A model generated the notes under the pieces. It saw nothing but the letters and a program-made list of their open reading frames with translations. It ran no database searches and was not told the origin of the DNA. The position numbers and the translations under genes are program-made. Positions 32,214-41,182 of a DNA stretch of 64,000 bases are shown here, piece by piece. The stretch is from Candidatus Binatus soli. Its GTDB lineage: Bacteria > Desulfobacterota > Binatia > Binatales > Binataceae. Position 1 is the stretch's first letter. Each line of letters begins with the position of its first letter. The stretch is from NCBI GenBank assembly GCA_002479255.1, contig DLMJ01000001.1, forward strand, positions 62,001 through 126,000, given 5' to 3'.

Positions 32214-33158
32214 CTAAGCGGGCGTAGCCGCTGCCCGAGTGCGCGCGGCGACCATCGCTTCAACCTGGTTGGCAATATCGGCGAGCACTTTGCCGGTAGG
32301 CGTGGACGCGTACTCGCGAACGAACAGCACGCCGCGATCGCTGCTGTCCGCAAGGCGCGGTTCAAACGCGAGCCGCGCCAGGATCGGTACCGCAGCCTCG
32401 CGTGCGACTCTATGGAGATCGCCCTCCGGCCACAGAGGCCGAACTGCGCGGCATCCGTCGCAGTTGAAGCCGACCATATTCTCCACGATGCCGACGATTG
32501 GCGCGCCGATCGCGCGGCCAATTTTTATCGCCTGACGCGCGGCATTGGTGTCCTGTGCGGACGGAAGACTGAGCAGCAGGACGCCGTCGAGCGCTACCAT
32601 GGCAGCTACCGAGCACAATCGATCGAGGCCGGTCGCCAGATCGATGATCAAAAAATCGACGCTCCCGAACTGCGTTTGCGCTAAAATTCGCCTCAGCCCT
32701 TCGCGATAGCTCAGTTCCACGGGCCGCGTCGGGGCAGGCGCAACCGGCTCGCCGTTGTTGTTGCCGTTGATTTGATCGTAATCATCCACAAAGCTGATCG
32801 GTGGCGCTTCGCCGCCGGGAAGCTGATCGCTCGAAACCAGGCGCAGGCCATACGGCCCCGCAGCCGGCTCGATTGCTTCGATCATCGGGTAGGGCCGCTG
32901 CGGGTCCATCCCGAGCATCGCCGCGACACTGGGTGAATTCAGGTCCGCGTCAACAATCGCGACCTTGCGGCCTTTCATCGCCAACGCCGCCGCGATATTC
33001 ACGGCCAGCATGCTCTTGCCGACCCCGCCCCGCGCGCTTGCAAGGGCGATCTTCGCGCCGACGCCGGAAAGATTGGTGCGGATCCGCTCGCGAGCGGCGG
33101 CTAAATCGACGGATGGTCCAACGGATCCATCGCTTTCAATATCGGAAAATATCCTCAT
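32214..33158 (-). CDS. Mrp/MinD-type deviant Walker ATPase
   Basis: 314 residues from the ATG at 33158 (the longer frame runs into the repeat region). Deviant Walker A ASARGGVGKSMLAVNIA (about 38-54), DADLNSPSV (A' motif) and DFLIIDLATG identify the SIMIBI ParA/MinD/Mrp class. A CxxC (FNCDGC) at the position where Mrp/ApbC proteins have CPxC could hold a bridging iron-sulfur cluster, so an Fe-S carrier role is possible; a flagellar or partition role is the alternative. No partner gene next to it. Convergent with the methyltransferase gene. Confidence 0.8.
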   Translation of the reverse strand: MRIFSDIESDGSVGPSVDLAAARERIRTNLSGVGAKIALASARGGVGKSMLAVNIAAALAMKGRKVAIVDADLNSPSVAAMLGMDPQRPYPMIEAIEPAAGPYGLRLVSSDQLPGGEAPPISFVDDYDQINGNNNGEPVAPAPTRPVELSYREGLRRILAQTQFGSVDFLIIDLATGLDRLCSVAAMVALDGVLLLSLPSAQDTNAARQAIKIGRAIGAPIVGIVENMVGFNCDGCRAVRPLWPEGDLHRVAREAAVPILARLAFEPRLADSSDRGVLFVREYASTPTGKVLADIANQVEAMVAARTRAAATPA

Positions 33159-33507
33159 TGGCCGGTTGCTGAAATCCTGATGCAGCGATCGTAGCGATCG
33201 TTGACAACTGCGGCTCCCGCGCAAGCTGTTCTGTCTAGGATGACTGGTTTGGGCAGCACGGTAAACAACGCCCGGCAGGGGTGACCCCTGCACCCAGTAT
33301 TAAGGCCGCGCTCCGTTGGCGGCGGCATGAAGGAAGAATCACCTGCGCGGTGGGCGGCAGGGGCTGCGGCCCCTGCACCCGCAGTGAGAAGACGCGATGG
33401 CAGGGGTGACCCCTGGCCGTGGCGACGGCAGCGCAGTAGTAAGGCCGCGCTCCGTTGTCGCGCGCGTCCCCTGCCAACGGCTTAATACTGCGCTGCCGTC
33501 GCCACGG
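33159..33507. repeat. Intergenic cluster of GC-rich modular repeats
   Basis: No gene here. The stretch is built of GCAGGGGTGACCCCTGC palindromes (33275 and about 33400), GGCCGCGCTCCGTTG segments (twice) and AGTATTAAG-type ends, shared with the clusters at 53.0 and 54.4-54.8 kb. Two parts are listed separately: 33325-33395, identical in inverted orientation to 54588-54658, and the 33416-33508 element. Confidence 0.75.
33325..33395 (-). repeat. 71-bp repeat, inverted copy of 54588-54658
   Basis: The reverse complement is identical over 71 bases to 54588-54658. It contains GCAGGGGCCGCAGCCCCTGC, an interrupted palindrome, and GTGATTCTTCCTTCATGC. Homology continues more loosely on one side. Identity over 21 kb distance implies a recently spread or gene-converted repeat. 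Confidence 0.85.
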
Positions 33508-33508
33508 C
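33416..33508. repeat. 93-bp element with perfect 23-bp terminal inverted repeats
   Basis: GCCGTGGCGACGGCAGCGCA plus GTA at 33416-33438 is the exact reverse complement of 33486-33508; the centre of 47 bases carries the GGCCGCGCTCCGTTG and CTGCCAACGGCTTAA segments of the repeat family. The last base is the final base of the DksA-like stop codon. The form is that of a miniature inverted-repeat element; as RNA it would be a very stable hairpin at the 3' end of the dksA-like message and may also stop transcription. Confidence 0.75.
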
Positions 33509-33960
33509 TAGGCGCTCTCGTCGTCGGCGTCGGTGGAACCTATTTTGCGATAGGTATTGCGCTCGTCGTCGAATCGGCGCTGCGATTTCGCCTCGCGCTC
33601 CTGGTCCTGCTGACAATCCCGGCACAGGCGCGAAAATGGCATCGCCTCGAGCCGTTCCTCGGCGATCTCCAGTCCGCAGGACTCGCAGACGCCATAGGCG
33701 CCTTCGTCGAGACGCTCGAGCGCGTCGTCGATCTGCTTGAGCTTGACCCGTTCGCGGTCCGACAGGATGAAGTTGATCTCGCGATCGCGCTCTTCGGACG
33801 CGAGGTCGTAAGTGTCCATGCCCTCGTCCTTGTTGCTTTCGCGTTCGGCCCGCAATTCGGAATCGATCTCGCCGAGCAGTTTGGTTTTCGTTTCCAGCAG
33901 TTGCTCGCGGGTTTTGGCAAGGAACTTCTTTCGGTTCGGTGCAACTGGTTTCTTCGCCAT
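33508..33960 (-). CDS. DksA/TraR-type zinc-finger protein
   Basis: 150 residues from the ATG at 33960. A coiled coil (about 15-90) with the acidic SNKDEGMDTYDLASEERDREI tip region leads to the C4 zinc finger: CESCGLEI and CRDC. DksA-family proteins bind the RNA polymerase secondary channel with ppGpp. The coiled-coil tip does not show the exact DxxDxA of E. coli DksA (DTYDLA is close), so it is DksA-like. It follows rimO by 22 bases on the same strand. Its stop codon is contained in the repeat element described above. Confidence 0.88.
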   Translation of the reverse strand: MAKKPVAPNRKKFLAKTREQLLETKTKLLGEIDSELRAERESNKDEGMDTYDLASEERDREINFILSDRERVKLKQIDDALERLDEGAYGVCESCGLEIAEERLEAMPFSRLCRDCQQDQEREAKSQRRFDDERNTYRKIGSTDADDESA

Positions 33961-33982
33961 CGAATTTGCGACTCCCGGTATA

Positions 33983-35323
33983 TTAAGCGGCCGCGCCGGC
34001 GACGGTTGCGTGCAGGTCGTAGCTGAGCGCCTTGTCGATTCGTGCGCGGACGAACTCGCCCGCCTCCGCGTCGCCCGCAAGGAATACGGAGCCATCGATT
34101 TCCGGCGCTTGACCGGACGTTCGCCCGCGTAGTCGCGTGGCGCGTCCGGGCATCGGACCCTCGACCAGCACCTCCATTTCGCGTCCGACCAGGCCGCGAT
34201 TCCTGGCCAGGGAAATTTCCGACTGCGTCGCCATCAAGCTCGCCCGCCGCGCGCGCTTGACGCGCTCGGGCACCTGGTCCGGCAGGTTGTAGGCGGCGGT
34301 ATTCTCTTCATGCGAGTAGGTAAACACTCCCACGCGATCGAACTGCTCATCGCGGACAAAATTCACCAGACGCTCGAACGCGGCATCAGTCTCGCCGGGG
34401 AAGCCGACGATAAACGACGTTCGCAGCACGACGCCCGGGATGCGTTTGCGCACGCGGTCGAGCAGCTTGACCAATGCCGCGCCCGAGCGCTCGCGGCGCA
34501 TCGCGCGCAGCATCGCGTCGTCGGCGTGCTGCAACGGCATGTCGATATACTTGACGACCTTGGGCAGCTCCGCGATTGCGTCGAGCAGCTCGGCGCTCAC
34601 GAAATTCGGATAGCAGTAGAGCAGCCGTATCCAGCGGAGCTCGTCTATTGTCGAGAGTTCCCGGATCAACGCCGCGAGGGAAGACGGCTCATCGAGGTCG
34701 CGGCCGTAGGCGGTCAAGTCCTGGGCGATCAAATTGATCTCGCGAACGCCGGCGGCGGCCAGGTTGCGCGCCTCGGCGACGAGGTCAGCCAGCGGGCGGC
34801 TCTCATGCAGGCCGCGAATCTTGGGGATAATGCAGAAGGCGCACTTATGATTGCAGCCCTCGGAAATCTTCAAGTAAGACGTGAAGAAATCGCCGGTCTT
34901 GATTCGCGGGATTGCCGACGTCGGCAGCAGATGCGCCGCGCCGGCATACGGAATCGGCCGCATTTCGGGTGCTTCGGTGCGCCGCAGCAGCTCGGGCAAA
35001 TCGAGGAAGTTGCCGGTGCCGACGAACACGTCCACTTCGGGCATCATGGCCGCGAGTTCGGCGGCGTAGCGCTGCGACAAACATCCCGCGACCACCAGCC
35101 GCTTGCCAAAGCCGCGCTTCTTGACCTCGGCCGCTTCGAGGATCGCGTCGATTGATTCCTTCTTGGCGGCTTCGATAAACGCGCAGGTATTCACCAACAG
35201 CACTTGCGCCTCTTCGGGATCGAGTGTGATCTCGAATCCCGCCGAAGTCAGCGCGCCAAGCATCAGCTCGCTGTCGGCGAGGTTCTTGGGGCATCCAAGC
35301 GTGAGCAGGTGAACTTTTTCCAT
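33983..35323 (-). CDS. rimO: Ribosomal protein S12 methylthiotransferase RimO
   Basis: Radical SAM enzyme of 446 residues from the ATG at 35323 that adds a methylthio group to an aspartate of ribosomal protein S12. Order: MTTase N-domain opening EKVHLLTLGCPKN (C11, with further cluster cysteines in NTCAF and AGCLSQRY), radical SAM motif CNHKCAFC (C157, C161, C164), GEINLIAQDLTAYG-like segment, and a C-terminal TRAM domain. The GCPKNLADSE start distinguishes RimO from MiaB. Upstream gene lolA ends 113 bases away; dksA-like follows. Confidence 0.94.
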   Translation of the reverse strand: MEKVHLLTLGCPKNLADSELMLGALTSAGFEITLDPEEAQVLLVNTCAFIEAAKKESIDAILEAAEVKKRGFGKRLVVAGCLSQRYAAELAAMMPEVDVFVGTGNFLDLPELLRRTEAPEMRPIPYAGAAHLLPTSAIPRIKTGDFFTSYLKISEGCNHKCAFCIIPKIRGLHESRPLADLVAEARNLAAAGVREINLIAQDLTAYGRDLDEPSSLAALIRELSTIDELRWIRLLYCYPNFVSAELLDAIAELPKVVKYIDMPLQHADDAMLRAMRRERSGAALVKLLDRVRKRIPGVVLRTSFIVGFPGETDAAFERLVNFVRDEQFDRVGVFTYSHEENTAAYNLPDQVPERVKRARRASLMATQSEISLARNRGLVGREMEVLVEGPMPGRATRLRGRTSGQAPEIDGSVFLAGDAEAGEFVRARIDKALSYDLHATVAGAAA

Positions 35324-35436
35324 GGCAGAATCGGAAAAACTTACGGGGCTTTTAAAAATACCTGTCGCATACACGCGAGGCAATCGCGGTTGAAAGCGTC
35401 ATCGCGGCGATTGTGGTTTTCGGGTTTTCTCGAGCG

Positions 35437-36114
35437 TCACGGCGAGGCCGGCGCCGTCACGACATCCACGCCCGCCGGCGCCTTGAATGCGAAAATCGAA
35501 TCGGGCAGTTCCACATTATCATGAACGTCGCTGAAATCGATCCTGGTCGTGTCGCCAAGCTGGTCGGTAAGCGTCAGCGTGATCAGATTGTAAGTTTTCG
35601 GATCGAGTCCAACTTCAATTTTGTAGCCGCCGGCCTTCGCGTCGAGGATCAAATCGACGAGACCGGTGGGCCTTGCGGGACTTGCGAATGCGGCCTTGAA
35701 GTCGCGGTTGATATTGCCGATTCCGAGCAGGAACGAGGTCGCGCTGCTCGATTTGAGCGCCTGCTTGAGCGGAGTTTCGACGACCTGGTTGAGGTCCGGA
35801 TCGTAGCTGTAGAGCGTCTCGCCGTCGCTGACGATTGTTTGCACTTCCGGCGCCTCGAACTCCCAGCGCATGCGTCCGGGCTTGCGAAATGAAACCGTGC
35901 CCTGACGTTTGCGTTTCGGCGCGCCGACGGTCGCGATCTCCTCGCTGAATTTCGCCGAGAATGACTTGGTGTCGCGGTAATGACGCTGCAGGCGATCCAG
36001 CACATGCTTCAAATCTTTGCTGACGGGGGCGCTGGACAGTGCGATAGTCTCGGATTGAACGGGTGCCCCAATGGCGAGGAACATCACGATTGCCGCAAAG
36101 ATCGCTTTCCACAT
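35437..36114 (-). CDS. lolA: Outer-membrane lipoprotein carrier protein LolA
   Basis: 225 residues with a Sec signal (WKAIFAAIVMFLAIGAPVQS). The mature protein has the LolA pattern: HVLDRLQRHYRDTKSFSAKF, KRKRQGTVSFRKPGRMRWEF and SDGETLYSYDPDLNQV. LolA carries lipoproteins across the periplasm, so its presence shows a Gram-negative envelope. Located 25 bases downstream of ftsK, an arrangement common in Proteobacteria. Confidence 0.92.
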   Translation of the reverse strand: MWKAIFAAIVMFLAIGAPVQSETIALSSAPVSKDLKHVLDRLQRHYRDTKSFSAKFSEEIATVGAPKRKRQGTVSFRKPGRMRWEFEAPEVQTIVSDGETLYSYDPDLNQVVETPLKQALKSSSATSFLLGIGNINRDFKAAFASPARPTGLVDLILDAKAGGYKIEVGLDPKTYNLITLTLTDQLGDTTRIDFSDVHDNVELPDSIFAFKAPAGVDVVTAPASP

Positions 36115-36139
36115 TGTTTTCAGGAAAGTCGCCGCTCGC

Positions 36140-38419
36140 TCATCGCACGCTGCGCAAGCGGACTTCGCGTGGTTTGGCGCCGTCGGCGGGCATCACGATT
36201 CCTTCGCGTTCCATCTGCTCGACCATCCGGGCCGCGCGATTGTAGCCGATTCGAAGCCGTCGTTGGATCATCGAGATCGACGCCTGGTTGGTCTCCATCA
36301 CGATCCGCACCGCCTCATCATACATTTCGTCCTGCGCGTCCGCGCCGAATCCGGCCCCCTCTTCCACGCCCGGAGCCTTGGTGTCGAGGATTTCCATGCG
36401 GTATTCGGGCGCGCCCTGCGCGCGCAGGAAATCAGCGAGCCTGCGAATCTCATGCTCGCCGACGAACGGCCCGTGCAGGCGGCGAAGCCTCACACTGCCG
36501 GGCGGCATGAAGAGCATATCACCGGCGCCGAGCAGGCGTTCGGCGCCGATAGAATCGAGAATCGTGCGCGAATCGACCCGCGACGCGACTTGGAGCGAGA
36601 TTCGTGCCGGCAGGTTCGCCTTGATAAGCCCGGTGATCACATCCACCGAGGGACGCTGGGTGGCCAGGATGAGATGAATTCCGGCGGCGCGCGCTTTTTG
36701 CGCCAGCCGCGTGATGTCGCGCTCGACAGTCTTGCCCTCGCCGAGCAGCAGATCGGCGAGCTCGTCGATGACGATCACGATCTTCGGCAGCTTGCGATGC
36801 TCGATCTCGCCGACCGCCGGCTGATTGGGATCGTCCGACGCCGGTACGCTCTGCCCCGCCATCTTGAGCTGCGCGATCGACACGCCCGAGGCCAGCGCGT
36901 GGTTGTAGCCGTCGATATTGCGCACGCCCAACTCGCGCATCCGCAGGTACCTGCTCTCCATCTCCTGCGTCGCCCACAGCAACGCGGACGCGGCCTTCTG
37001 CGGATCGACGACGACCGGAACCAGCAGATGCGGGATATTTTCGTACACCGACAATTCCAGCATCTTGGGGTCGACGAGAATCAGACGCACATCGTCCGCG
37101 GTCGCGTTGAACAGAATCGACGCGATCATCGTGTGGAGCGAAACCGACTTGCCGGTTCCGGTCGCTCCGGCGATCAGCAGATGAGGCATCCGGGCGAGAT
37201 CGGCAGCGACCGGACGCCCGGCGATGTCCTTGCCGAGCGCGATGGTCAGCTGGCTCTGCGCGGCCAGGAATTCCTCGGCCTCGAGAATCTCGCGCAGAAA
37301 AATGCGTTCGCGCTTGCGGTTGGGCACTTCGATGCCAACCACGGCCTCCCCGGGCACCGGCGCCTGGATTCGCACCGCGGCGGCTCTAAGAGCCATCGAG
37401 AGATCGTCGGCGAGATTGACAACCTGGCTTACCTTGATTCCGGAGCCCGGCTCGAATTTGTACATCGTGACGACCGGGCCCGGCTGTACTTCGACCACCC
37501 GCCCCGCGACGCCGAAGTCCGCGAGTTTCTGCTCGAGCACGCGCGCGCTGCGCTCGAGCTGGCTCTCGTCCACCTGCGCATGCTCGGCGGGCGGCAAATC
37601 CAGCAGCGACTGCGGAGGGAGTTTGAAAGCACCCTTCTGGCGCGGCTTGGAAGCCGCGGCCCTGTCGCGCTTCTCGCGCGCCGTCGCACCGCGAATCTCC
37701 AGCAGCCTGACCTTCAGCGGCGCCGGCCTGCCGCCCACGCCGTCCGGCTCGAGCTCGTCGCCCGCGCCCAGTGAGAACGGGATGCGCGTGTCGTTGTCGC
37801 CGCCGGCAAGTTCAAACTCCTCGCGGCGCGGGCGAATTTTGTTGGCGAGTCCGGCCAGCAGCTCGGTCGGCGCCCGCTTGAGCATCAGGGCAAGCCCGCA
37901 GATGAATCCGAGCGCGACCGCGATCAAGCCCCCGGCCAGGTTGAGCGAATCACTGAGCAGCGTGGCGATATCCGCGCCAATTTCACCGCCCATCTTTGCG
38001 TCGTGCAGATTCCACAGCGCGCCGGCCGCCGCGAGCGCAAGAATCAAAATGATGCCGCCGCCAATCTCGCGCGCGATCGTGACGATTCCCACCCCCGTCC
38101 ATACGCGCTGCGCCAGCCACGCGACCAATATCATCACGGTGTACGACTGGTATCCCACCAGGCCGCCGAGAGTCGCCGCGATGGCCGCGCCGACCGGACC
38201 GCCGAGGTTGGGACTCTGTCCGATATCGACGCTTACGAGGCTCACCGTGCCGAAGGCGGCGAACGCGAGCAGCGCGAGTGCGGATAGCTCGCGAGCGATA
38301 CGGCTGCCGGGATGTGCGGCAACGAAAACGAAAACCTCCTCGACCGCAGCCCGCGGCTCGCGAGTCGGTGAAGAAGGCAGCTCGAAGGGCGTTTTCTCCT
38401 TGCGCGCGATAGGGGTCAC
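36140..38419 (-). CDS. ftsK: DNA translocase FtsK/SpoIIIE
   Basis: 759 residues: four N-terminal membrane helices (about 40-190), a short linker (about 195-300) instead of the long one of E. coli FtsK, the alpha-beta motor with Walker A GATGTGKSV (K424) and the Walker B VIVIDELADLL, and a C-terminal gamma winged helix (MYDEAVRIVME...RRLRIGYNRAARMVEQME) that reads polarity sequences. It moves chromosome termini through the division septum. GTG start overlaps the RNase J stop by four bases (GTGA), so translation is coupled. Confidence 0.94.
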   Translation of the reverse strand: MTPIARKEKTPFELPSSPTREPRAAVEEVFVFVAAHPGSRIARELSALALLAFAAFGTVSLVSVDIGQSPNLGGPVGAAIAATLGGLVGYQSYTVMILVAWLAQRVWTGVGIVTIAREIGGGIILILALAAAGALWNLHDAKMGGEIGADIATLLSDSLNLAGGLIAVALGFICGLALMLKRAPTELLAGLANKIRPRREEFELAGGDNDTRIPFSLGAGDELEPDGVGGRPAPLKVRLLEIRGATAREKRDRAAASKPRQKGAFKLPPQSLLDLPPAEHAQVDESQLERSARVLEQKLADFGVAGRVVEVQPGPVVTMYKFEPGSGIKVSQVVNLADDLSMALRAAAVRIQAPVPGEAVVGIEVPNRKRERIFLREILEAEEFLAAQSQLTIALGKDIAGRPVAADLARMPHLLIAGATGTGKSVSLHTMIASILFNATADDVRLILVDPKMLELSVYENIPHLLVPVVVDPQKAASALLWATQEMESRYLRMRELGVRNIDGYNHALASGVSIAQLKMAGQSVPASDDPNQPAVGEIEHRKLPKIVIVIDELADLLLGEGKTVERDITRLAQKARAAGIHLILATQRPSVDVITGLIKANLPARISLQVASRVDSRTILDSIGAERLLGAGDMLFMPPGSVRLRRLHGPFVGEHEIRRLADFLRAQGAPEYRMEILDTKAPGVEEGAGFGADAQDEMYDEAVRIVMETNQASISMIQRRLRIGYNRAARMVEQMEREGIVMPADGAKPREVRLRSVR

Positions 38420-40089
38420 ACCTCCGTCACGTATGGAATGACCAGCGGCCGCTTGCCCAGCTCATCGCTGAAGTAGCGCCGAATCGCGCGTACGATTTCT
38501 TCCTTTACGCGGGGCTCATTGGCGTGCAGGGGGCAACCGAGCGCGCTCAGGCGCCGGGTTAATTCCTCCTTCGCGCGGCGCATGTGCGCAGAAGTGCCAT
38601 CGCCGCTCACCAGCCCCCGCGAGAGGAGATCGGGGCCCGCAACGATGCGCCCGGTTTTTGACGAGAGGACCACCACCGCCGTTACCGTGCCGTCTCGCGC
38701 GAGCACCCGGCGCTCGCCGACCACGGCGGGATCGCCGCCGTCCGCGCCTTCGAGCATCACGCGGCCCGCCTCGACGGTGGGTCCGCGGCGCGCCTCGCCA
38801 CCGCTGCTGAGAATCAGCGAATCGCCGTCTTCGAGCAGGAAGCAGTTGCGCTCGGGTATTCCCGCGCCGATTGCGAGCGCGACGTGACGGCTCAGATGAC
38901 GATATTCGCCATGAATCGGGATGAAATGCCGCGGCCGCGTGAGCGCGATTATCTCCGCCAACTCGTCCTGACTGGCGTGCCCCGAAACGTGAACCGGAGC
39001 GACCGCGTCGTAAACGACGTCGGCGCCCTGCCGGTAGAGACGATTCACCAGGTTGTTGATGGTGCGTTCGTTGCCGGGAATGAAGCGCGATGACAGCACG
39101 ACCACGTCGCCATGCTCGATACGCACGCGCGGGTGCGCGTCGGCGGCGATTTTCGCCAGCGCCGAGAGCGGTTCGCCCTGGCTTCCGCTGGCAAGATAGC
39201 TCAGCCGGTTTACGTCGATGAACTCGGCCTCGCCCGGCTCGACAAACATCGCTTGCGCAAATGGAAGCTGGCCGGTCTCGAGACCCAGCCGCACGCTCTC
39301 CGCCATCGCGCGTCCCAACGGAACGACCCGGCGGCCGAACTCGCGCGAGACCTCGACTACCTGGCGAATCCGATGCAGATGCGACGAAAAGGCTGACAGG
39401 AAAAACCTGCCGCGCGTGCGTGATGCGAGCTCGCGCAGGACGGGCTTGAGCGAACTTTCCGAGCCCGAGCGGCCGGGGCGCTCGACGTTGGTCGAATCCG
39501 AGAGCAGGACGGCAACGCCTTGCGCGCCAAGTTCGGCGAAGCGTTCGCGATCGAACGTCGCGCCGTCCACGGGAGCGTCGTCGATCTTGAAGTCGCCGCT
39601 ATGAACCACGACCCCCGCGGGCGTTCGAATCGCGAGAGCAATCGAGTTCGGGGTCGAATGCGTAACACGAATCGGCTCGACGGTGAACGGCCCAGCCTCG
39701 AATGCAGCCCGCGGCGCAATCGTCCGCAGATCGACCGGACCGTCGAACTCCGCATCAGCGAGCCGCCGCCGGGTGAAAGCGAGCGTTATATCGGTTCCAT
39801 AAACGGGAACGTTGAAGCGGCGCAGCAGGTGCGGGATCGCGCCGATGTGATCCTCGTGGGCGTGGGTGAGCACGACCGCCTCAACCGCGACGTGGCTGCG
39901 CTCGAGCCACGCCATCTCGGGTATATAGGTACCCAATCCGAGCGCGGGCTCGTCTGGAAACATCACACCGCAATCGATCACGATCGCGCGCCCGGCGCAT
40001 TCGATCGCCATCAGGTTGAGGCCAATCTCGCCCAACCCGCCGAGCGCCACGATTCGGACCGGAGCGGTCGTGGAAGTGCTTGCCGCCAT
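38416..40089 (-). CDS. rnj: Ribonuclease J
   Basis: 557 residues of metallo-beta-lactamase/beta-CASP fold. HAHEDH (H76, H78, D80, H81) and HSGDFKID are the metal motifs, and IPIHGEYRHL with SGHASQDEL the beta-CASP part; the C-terminal domain (from about 440) is present. A 5'-exo/endoribonuclease of mRNA decay and rRNA maturation. First gene of the rnj-ftsK-lolA operon; divergent from ssb. Confidence 0.93.
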   Translation of the reverse strand: MAASTSTTAPVRIVALGGLGEIGLNLMAIECAGRAIVIDCGVMFPDEPALGLGTYIPEMAWLERSHVAVEAVVLTHAHEDHIGAIPHLLRRFNVPVYGTDITLAFTRRRLADAEFDGPVDLRTIAPRAAFEAGPFTVEPIRVTHSTPNSIALAIRTPAGVVVHSGDFKIDDAPVDGATFDRERFAELGAQGVAVLLSDSTNVERPGRSGSESSLKPVLRELASRTRGRFFLSAFSSHLHRIRQVVEVSREFGRRVVPLGRAMAESVRLGLETGQLPFAQAMFVEPGEAEFIDVNRLSYLASGSQGEPLSALAKIAADAHPRVRIEHGDVVVLSSRFIPGNERTINNLVNRLYRQGADVVYDAVAPVHVSGHASQDELAEIIALTRPRHFIPIHGEYRHLSRHVALAIGAGIPERNCFLLEDGDSLILSSGGEARRGPTVEAGRVMLEGADGGDPAVVGERRVLARDGTVTAVVVLSSKTGRIVAGPDLLSRGLVSGDGTSAHMRRAKEELTRRLSALGCPLHANEPRVKEEIVRAIRRYFSDELGKRPLVIPYVTEV

Positions 40090-40223
40090 CGCCCTATCCT
40101 GCCTCCCGCACCGAGGCGATTATATCGGTCAGAAAACGGAGGCGAAAGGCGGGGGCCAGCCCCTGCCTTGCCTTGAGAACGGGGCGGGGCTAGTTTTCGG
40201 ATCATGATCATGAGGTGGCGAAG

Positions 40224-40673
40224 ATGGCGGCGTCGGTAAACAAAGTAATTCTGATCGGCAATCTGGGACGCGATCCCGAAACTCGCTTCACCAACTCGGG
40301 CACGTCAGTCACGAACTTTTCGATTGCGACCAAGGAGTCGTTCGCCGACAAGAGCGGGACGCGGCAGGACCGCACCGACTGGCACAACATCATCGTGTGG
40401 GGCAAACAGGGCGAGGCCTGCGCGCAGTATCTGAAGAAGGGAAGCCCGGTTTACATCGAGGGCAGAATTTCCTACCGCGAGTATGAAGCGAAGGATGGCA
40501 GCGGCAAGCGCAAGGTCACGGAAATTGTCGCGACGCGCGTGCAGTTCCTGAGCTCGCGCGGCGGCGCTCCGATGGGCGATGAGGCCGGAGAAGCTCGTGG
40601 TCGCGCACCCGCGGGCGGCGCAGGCGCGGGCGACGACGTAGCGCCGATGGACGACGAAGACATCCCGTTCTAA
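40224..40673 (+). CDS. ssb: Single-stranded DNA-binding protein
   Basis: 149 residues from the ATG at 40224, which has GAGGTGG 5 bases upstream; a GTG 9 bases earlier is inside that site. The OB fold starts SVNKVILIGNLGRDPE and includes WHNIIVWGKQGEACAQYL and VYIEGRISYREYEAKDG. After a Gly/Ala-rich linker the acidic tail ends DDEDIPF, the partner-binding tip conserved in SSB. A GATCATGATC palindrome lies just before the ribosome site. The stop codon is part of a short tandem repeat. Confidence 0.95.
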   Translation: MAASVNKVILIGNLGRDPETRFTNSGTSVTNFSIATKESFADKSGTRQDRTDWHNIIVWGKQGEACAQYLKKGSPVYIEGRISYREYEAKDGSGKRKVTEIVATRVQFLSSRGGAPMGDEAGEARGRAPAGGAGAGDDVAPMDDEDIPF

Positions 40674-40716
40674 GCAGAAGTGCCGTTCTAAGCAGAAGTG
40701 CAGTTCTAAGCACCTG
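40667..40716 (+). repeat. 18-bp tandem repeat over the ssb stop codon
   Basis: GTTCTAAGCAGAAGTGCC is repeated at 40667, 40685 (one mismatch) and, for 10 bases, at 40703. Each unit contains TTCTAA, so the Phe-stop end of ssb is repeated three times in the 3' untranslated region. Recent slippage or a local duplication. Confidence 0.8.
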
Positions 40717-40879
40717 ATTTCCGGATTCGCCGCAATTGCGGCCAAGCGTCCGATATTGCATCGCCGTCTGGTCACAAGATGCACCCGCTGCCTTCAGCGC
40801 CGCGTCTTATACGGATGAAAGTGCCGACCCGACTGGGCGCGTGACCCGCGTCCGCGTTTGTATTGGATCGATACGCGAG

Positions 40880-40892
40880 TGTACAGTGTACA
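40880..40892. promoter_or_regulatory. Operator-like site upstream of brnTA
   Basis: TGTACAGTGTACA: two self-complementary TGTACA hexamers one base apart. It lies 18 bases before the chosen brnT start, where a -10-like TACAGT also occurs 18 bases after TTGTAT. BrnA antitoxins repress their own operon through such palindromes; the assignment here is by position. Confidence 0.5.
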
Positions 40893-40909
40893 CCACCGAG
40901 GGGTGGGAG

Positions 40910-41182
40910 TTGGAGTCCGAGTGGGACCCGAAGAAGGCCGAGCAGAATCTCCGCAAGCACGGAGTGGAATTCGTTGACGCAGTGATCGTGCTCGATGACG
41001 ACCGGGCCATTACGCTGGTGGACGAACACTTTGGAGAAGAGCGGTACCTGACCTTCGGGATGGACGCTCAGGGACAAGTATTGGCGGTTTCCTACTCGAT
41101 ACGCGGGAGCGCCATTCGCATAATCTCCGCGCGGAAAGCAACCTCGCGCGAGCGCGCTCAATACGAGGATAAGCGGATATGA
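40910..41182 (+). CDS. brnT: BrnT family toxin
   Basis: Toxin of 91 residues from a TTG at 40910 behind GAGGGGTGGGAG; the frame is open upstream to 40736, but conserved BrnT sequence starts EWDPKKAEQNLRKHGVEF right after this codon, and a GTG at 40886 lies in the operator. RelE-like fold; related toxins are ribonucleases. IRIISARKATSRERAQYE at the C-terminus is typical. It overlaps brnA by four bases (ATGA). Confidence 0.9.
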   Translation: MESEWDPKKAEQNLRKHGVEFVDAVIVLDDDRAITLVDEHFGEERYLTFGMDAQGQVLAVSYSIRGSAIRIISARKATSRERAQYEDKRI

